Origin: Micromonospora sp. NBRC 110009
Lineage (GTDB): Bacteria; Actinomycetota; Actinomycetes; Mycobacteriales; Micromonosporaceae
Direction: 5' to 3'
Assembly: GCF_030518795.1 (NCBI RefSeq)
Contig: NZ_CP130427.1
Span: forward strand, 4,836,001-4,900,000
DNA length: 64,000 nucleotides
Shown here piece after piece: positions 60,093 to 64,000 of this stretch; position 1 is the first letter of the stretch; the number at the start of each line of letters is the position of its first letter. The notes under the pieces were generated by a model. The model worked only from the letters and a program-made list of their open reading frames with translations, had not been told where the DNA came from and made no database searches. Made by a program: the position numbers and the translations under genes.

Positions 60093-61328
60093 ATGCCTTC
60101 GCGTACCCCGATCGACCTCACCCCGCAGCTCGACGTCGCCGCCGCGCTGCTCGCCCTACTGTGCGACACCAGCACCGAGGCTCGCACCGACCCGCAGCTG
60201 GAAGCACTGACGCTGGCCGTCGCCGCCGACCTGCCGGTGCTGCTGTGGGGCGAGCCGGGCATCGGCAAGACCGCCGCGCTGACGCAGCTCGCCACGGCCC
60301 TGGACCTGCCGCTGACGACGGTGATCGCCAGCGTCCACGAGCCTTCCGACTTCTCCGGGCTGCCGGTCGTCGGGGACGACCCGGCAGCGCAGGGCGTCCC
60401 GATGGCCCCGCCGGACTGGGCGGTACGCCTGGTCCGCGCCGACCGGGGACTGCTGTTCCTGGACGAGCTGTCGACCGCTCCGCCCGCCGTGCAGGCCGCG
60501 CTGCTGCGTCTCGTGCTCGAGCGGCGGATCGGTAGCCTGCGTCTGCCGGCCGGGGTCCGGATCGTGGCCGCCGCCAACCCTCGCTCCTCCGCGGCCGACG
60601 GCTGGGAGCTGAGCCCGCCGCTGGCCAACCGCTTCGTGCATCTCCAGTGGACGCACGACCAGGAGGTGGTCGTACGTGGCCTGGGTGGGACCTGGCCCCG
60701 GGCGAGCCTGCCCCGGCTCGACCCGGAGCGGCTGACGCAGGCCGTCGCCTTCGCCCGCCGTGCGGTGTGTGGGCTCCTGTCGGCCCGCCCGGGGCTCGTG
60801 CACCGGCTGCCGACGAGCGAGGCCGGCCGCGGCGGCCCCTGGCCGTCGCCCCGGAGCTGGGAGATGGCCCTGCGCCTGATCGCCTTCGCCACCGCGGCCG
60901 ACACCTCCCGAGAGGTCCTGTCGATGCTGGTCCGAGGCACCGTCGGCGACGGCCCCGGACTGGAGCTGCTGGCCAGCCTGGACCGGATGGACCTGCCCGA
61001 CCCCGAGGTGCTGCTGGCCGACCCGGCCGTCGCCGTGCTGCCCGAGCGGGGCGACCTGCGCCAGGTCGTGCTGGACGGTGTGGTGGAGGCGGTGCGCCGG
61101 CGCCCGGAGCGGTCCCGCTGGGACGCGGCCTGGACGCTGCTGGTCCGGGCGCTGGAGACGGGCGCCCCGGACCTGGTGGTCGTCCCCGCGTCCACGCTCG
61201 CCCGGTTGCGCCAGGAGGACTGGGACGTGCCCGCGTCGATCGACCGGCTCGCCGGGGCGGTGTCCCTGTCCCGCGCGGCCGACCAGGCGGCGGCCCGGGT
61301 CGCGGTCGCCGCGGGGAGCGGACGATGA
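60093..61328 (+). CDS. MoxR-like AAA+ ATPase
   Basis: A 411-residue AAA+ protein. Walker A is GEPGIGKT (about residue 53), Walker B LLFLDELST, sensor 1 AAANPRSS, and an arginine-finger-like NRFVHLQW follows. The C-terminal helical lid is a long family-specific domain. MoxR ATPases act as chaperone-like unfoldases with vWA-domain partners. The stop overlaps the vWA gene start by 4 bp (ATGA), so the pair is made together. AGGTGATC precedes ATG 60093. Confidence 0.92.
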   Translation: MPSRTPIDLTPQLDVAAALLALLCDTSTEARTDPQLEALTLAVAADLPVLLWGEPGIGKTAALTQLATALDLPLTTVIASVHEPSDFSGLPVVGDDPAAQGVPMAPPDWAVRLVRADRGLLFLDELSTAPPAVQAALLRLVLERRIGSLRLPAGVRIVAAANPRSSAADGWELSPPLANRFVHLQWTHDQEVVVRGLGGTWPRASLPRLDPERLTQAVAFARRAVCGLLSARPGLVHRLPTSEAGRGGPWPSPRSWEMALRLIAFATAADTSREVLSMLVRGTVGDGPGLELLASLDRMDLPDPEVLLADPAVAVLPERGDLRQVVLDGVVEAVRRRPERSRWDAAWTLLVRALETGAPDLVVVPASTLARLRQEDWDVPASIDRLAGAVSLSRAADQAAARVAVAAGSGR

Positions 61329-62569
61329 CCGTCGGGACGCTGGACCGGGACAAGCTCTTCACCGCCCGGCTGCACGCCGCCCGGGTCCGGCCCTACCTGG
61401 CGACGGCGCTGTTCGCCCTGCACGTGGTCGAGTCCCGGCGGGTGCCGACGATGGCGGTGGACCGGTACTGGCGGTGCTACGTCTCGCCCAGCTTCGTGGA
61501 CCGGACGCCGGTCGAGGAACTCGCCGGAGTGTGGGTGCACGAGGTCTCGCACCTGCTCCGCGACCACCACGGGCGCGGCGACCGGGTCGCGCGGGAACGT
61601 GGGCTGACCGGGCCGGGGGAGCGGCTGCGGATGAACATCGCCGCGGACTGCGAGATCAACGACGACGTGTTCGGCGACGGGCTGGCCCGCCCCGCTGGCG
61701 CTGTCGACCCCGGCTCCCTGCGGCTGCCCGAGGGCGGGTTGATGGAGGACTACCTGCGCCAGTTCCGGCTCGGACCGCTTACCCAGCACCTGGCCTGGCT
61801 GGACTGCGGCAGCGGCGCCGACGGGCTGGAGCGCGAGTGGGACCTCGGACCGGACGGCGCGCACGGCCTCAGCCCGCAGGAACGCGACGCGGTGCGGTTC
61901 CGGGTGGCCGAGGGCATCACCGGCCGACCGGGGAACGCCCCGCAGGGCTGGCGACGGTGGGCGGAGCAGGCGTTCCATCCCCCGCAGCCGTGGCGGGAGC
62001 TGCTCGGCGCGGCGGTCCGCTCGGCGGTCTCCGCGTCCGGCGTGGGCGAGGACTACACGTACGGGCGACCGTCGCGGCGTTCCGCCGGCGTACCCGGGGT
62101 CGTCCTGCCGGCGCTGCGACGCCGGCCCCCGCGGGTCTGCGTTGTCGTCGACACGTCCGGCTCGGTCAGCGACGCCGAACTCGGCAGCGCTCTGCTCGAG
62201 GTCACCGCGATCTCCCGGGCCGTCGGCGGCCGGCGGGACCTGGTCGGCGTGCTGCCGTGCGACGCGGCCGCGGACACCGTGCACCGGCTGTGCCGCGCCG
62301 AGGACGTCCCGCTCCTGGGCGGTGGGGGAACGGACCTGCGTACGGGTTTCGCGCGGGCGCTGCGGGACCGGCCGGCCCCGGACGTGGTCGTGGCCCTGAC
62401 CGACGGACAGACCCCCTGGCCGTCCTCCCGGCCGCCGTGCCGGACGGTGGTGGGGCTGTTTCCCCGGCAGCGGACCAGACGGTACGAGCACGATCGCGAT
62501 CACGTGCCGAACTCGCCGCCGGCGTGGGCGCGGGTGGTTGTCATCGGGTCCACTCCCGCCGCCCGGTGA
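61325..62569 (+). CDS. vWA-domain protein with a DUF2201-like metallopeptidase domain
   Basis: A 414-residue protein. The N-terminal part has WVHEVSHLLRDHHGRGD, an HExxH-type zinc site with a downstream His pair, as in DUF2201 metallopeptidase-like proteins. The C-terminal von Willebrand A domain has an intact MIDAS: DTSGSVSD, GGGGTDLRTG and ALTDGQ. It overlaps the MoxR gene. MoxR/vWA pairs assemble or remodel proteins; addition of a peptidase suggests a protein-processing or conflict system (inference). Confidence 0.9.
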   Translation: MTVGTLDRDKLFTARLHAARVRPYLATALFALHVVESRRVPTMAVDRYWRCYVSPSFVDRTPVEELAGVWVHEVSHLLRDHHGRGDRVARERGLTGPGERLRMNIAADCEINDDVFGDGLARPAGAVDPGSLRLPEGGLMEDYLRQFRLGPLTQHLAWLDCGSGADGLEREWDLGPDGAHGLSPQERDAVRFRVAEGITGRPGNAPQGWRRWAEQAFHPPQPWRELLGAAVRSAVSASGVGEDYTYGRPSRRSAGVPGVVLPALRRRPPRVCVVVDTSGSVSDAELGSALLEVTAISRAVGGRRDLVGVLPCDAAADTVHRLCRAEDVPLLGGGGTDLRTGFARALRDRPAPDVVVALTDGQTPWPSSRPPCRTVVGLFPRQRTRRYEHDRDHVPNSPPAWARVVVIGSTPAAR

Positions 62570-62580
62570 GGCGCGGCCCT

Positions 62581-62598
62581 GGGACGACCCCCCGTCCC
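62581..62598 (+). terminator. Hairpin after the vWA gene
   Basis: GGGACG / CGTCCC, 6-bp stem with a 6-nt loop, 11 bp after the stop. A second small stem (GCGACC/GGTCGC) lies at 62653-62672. Confidence 0.45.
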
Positions 62599-62721
62599 TG
62601 CAGCGTCAACGGCCGCGGACTTCGCCCGGGGCTTCCGTGACGGGCGGGTGACGCGACCTTCGGCAGGGTCGCAGGGCGACGGCTGCTCCGCCGTCCCGCC
62701 CAGGCCGTCCGAGGAGATTTC

Positions 62722-64000
62722 ATGATCAGGACGATGCTCCGGATCCGCGCGCGCCCCGGATGCGAATCCGCCGCGGCAGCCGCCTGGCGGGTGGCCGCCG
62801 AGCAGGTCGGCCGCGCGGCCGGCAGCCTCGGGCAGGACCTGCTGGTGGACGCCGCTGATCCGCGTACCTTCGTCCTGGTCACCGAGTGGACCGACGAGGC
62901 CGCGTGGCGCGACTACGCCGCCGGGCCCGTCGCCGCGCGCTTCGCCGACGCCGTCCGCCCGCTGTGCGAGACCTTCCCGGTGGACGGTTACCGGCTGATG
63001 CGCGACCGGGCGGACGGCGACCCGAGGATCTTCGTGGACGTCGAGCTCACGGTCCCGGCCGGGCGTCGGGCCGAGTTCGACCGCGGGTACGTCGAGGTCC
63101 TCGACCGGATGGCGGCGGTGCCTGGCTACCTGCGCGAGGACCTGCTGCGCGAGCCGGATTCCGACGTCCACCACATCTTCGCCGAATGGCGCAGCGCAGC
63201 CGAGTTCCACCGCTGGATCGGCGACCCGGCGCACGCGGAGCAGGAGGCCGGGCCGATCGCGCCCTTCCTCCTCGACATCCGCCGCCGCCTCTTCCACGCC
63301 GTGGCCGAGCCACGGGACAGCCGAGAACCGCATATTGGCAGGGAGGCCGACGTGCACAGGACAACGGACGTACTCGTCGTCGGGGCCGGGCCCGCCGGGC
63401 TGACCGCCGCCGTCGAGCTGGCCCGGCGGGGCATCGACTGCCGGGTGATCGACAAGCTGGCCACCCCGGCCGGGCAGGCCGACAAGGCGATCGGTGTGCA
63501 CTGCCGCACGATGGAGCTCTGGGAGGAGCAGGGCATCGTCCGGGAGGCGATGGACGCCGGTATCTGGCTGACCGGGAACATGGTGTTCGTCAACGGTCAG
63601 GAGACGCACCGGATGAGCTGGGAGCTGCCGGGCCTGCCGTATGCGCACCTCGGCCTGCCGCAGTACGAGACCGAACGGCTGCTGGCCCAGCGGCTCGCCA
63701 CGCTCGGCGTACGGCCGCAGCGCGGCGCCGAGCTGGTCGGGTTCACCCAGGACGACGACGGGGTGACGGCCACCGTCGCGACCGCCGACGGCGGCACCGA
63801 GACGGTACGCGCGAAGTACCTGGTCGGCTGCGACGGCGCGCACAGTCGGGTCCGCGAGCTGCTCGGCCTGACGTTCACCGGCGGGCTGGGCCGGTTCCCG
63901 CAGCTGTTCATGCTCGGCGACGTGGACGTCGACTGGGACATGCCGGACGGCCACCTGCTCCGGTTCCTGCACGAGACCGACGGCCGGATGGACGGCATGC
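62722..64000 (+). CDS. Double-ABM plus FAD aromatic monooxygenase fusion (3' incomplete)
   Basis: The frame stays open to the window end (426 codons seen). Residues of about 1-95 and 100-195 are two antibiotic-biosynthesis-monooxygenase (ABM) domains, the small cofactor-free oxygenases of anthraquinone-type pathways (TEWTDEAAWRDYAAGP and AEWRSAAEFHRWIGDP are matching regions). From residue 211 a PHBH-fold flavin monooxygenase begins: TTDVLVVGAGPAGLTAAVEL, then CRVIDKLATPAGQADKA and LVGCDGAHSRVR. GAGGAG precedes ATG 62722. An internal GTG at 63352 has its own GGGAGG five bases upstream, so the flavin part may also be made alone. Such enzymes belong to type II polyketide clusters. Confidence 0.9.
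   Translation, partial: MIRTMLRIRARPGCESAAAAAWRVAAEQVGRAAGSLGQDLLVDAADPRTFVLVTEWTDEAAWRDYAAGPVAARFADAVRPLCETFPVDGYRLMRDRADGDPRIFVDVELTVPAGRRAEFDRGYVEVLDRMAAVPGYLREDLLREPDSDVHHIFAEWRSAAEFHRWIGDPAHAEQEAGPIAPFLLDIRRRLFHAVAEPRDSREPHIGREADVHRTTDVLVVGAGPAGLTAAVELARRGIDCRVIDKLATPAGQADKAIGVHCRTMELWEEQGIVREAMDAGIWLTGNMVFVNGQETHRMSWELPGLPYAHLGLPQYETERLLAQRLATLGVRPQRGAELVGFTQDDDGVTATVATADGGTETVRAKYLVGCDGAHSRVRELLGLTFTGGLGRFPQLFMLGDVDVDWDMPDGHLLRFLHETDGRMDGM

Noticed and set aside
1..64000. tRNA, rRNA or CRISPR array
   Set aside because: No cloverleaf with a matching T-loop, no rRNA-like segment, and no regularly spaced repeats were found on reading both strands.

Overview
The window is GC-rich actinobacterial DNA. 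Gene density is high, ATG/GTG starts carry GGAGG-type ribosome sites, many overlaps are 4 bp (ATGA/GTGA), and several transcripts look leaderless. A furA-katG pair, an ECF41-type sigma factor, an MmyB-type XRE regulator, a HelR-like RNA polymerase protection factor with its rifamycin-associated element, SpoIIE/HATPase regulators and a Ser/Thr kinase with an extracellular tail all point to a filamentous actinomycete. Micromonosporaceae is my best guess, but the family call is inference. There are no rRNA or tRNA genes, CRISPR arrays or recognisable insertion sequences.

Layout. 0.1-6 kb: receptor-type Ser/Thr kinase, secreted FG-GAP propeller protein, and a polysaccharide deacetylase-glycosyltransferase fusion with a small membrane partner. 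6-12 kb: ABC-2 transporter with lipoprotein, then DedA and PAP2 membrane proteins, divergent from an OmpR-type response regulator and histidine kinase. The same direct-repeat promoter architecture stands before the ABC operon and the PAP2-DedA operon, which suggests one regulon. 12-20 kb: secreted propeller/Ig-like protein, SDR, PIG-L deacetylase, alpha/beta hydrolase, and furA-katG with a clear operator. 20-24 kb: GH15 glucosidase, membrane protein, flavin monooxygenase. 24-28 kb: an MmyB-type regulator inside a pair of roughly 85-90 bp inverted repeats, divergent from an alcohol dehydrogenase/cupin/CMD series. 28-31 kb: a frameshifted ECF41-like sigma gene divergent from a CMD-family gene. 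Both directions carry near-consensus ECF41 promoters. 31-38 kb: DUF4331 protein, pseudokinase-like protein, MerR-VOC fusion, TMEM175-like channel, second GH15 enzyme, and a stretch of gene debris. 38-46 kb: MBL hydrolase/DedA pair, membrane-anchored phosphodiesterase, isochorismatase-like gene divergent from helR across a rifamycin-associated element, and an aconitase relic. 46-54 kb: SpoIIE phosphatase and HATPase, P450 with alpha/beta hydrolase, DUF72, sirtuin, GNAT. 54-62.6 kb: flavoprotein dehydrogenase, small HTH protein, DHA2 efflux pump, and a three-gene unknown/MoxR/vWA cassette. The right edge opens a double-ABM plus FAD monooxygenase fusion, which may be the first gene of an aromatic polyketide-type locus lying beyond the window.

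The best leads are the shared two-component promoter box (8421-9734), the paired ECF41 promoters around a broken sigma gene (29322-29386), the inverted repeats with a 19-bp dyad around the MmyB gene, the RAE between helR and the isochorismatase-like gene, the MoxR-vWA cassette (58626-62569), and the fusion monooxygenase with an internal start (62722-64000). Several relics (aconitase tail, SDR tail, start-less ORF) mark gene loss.
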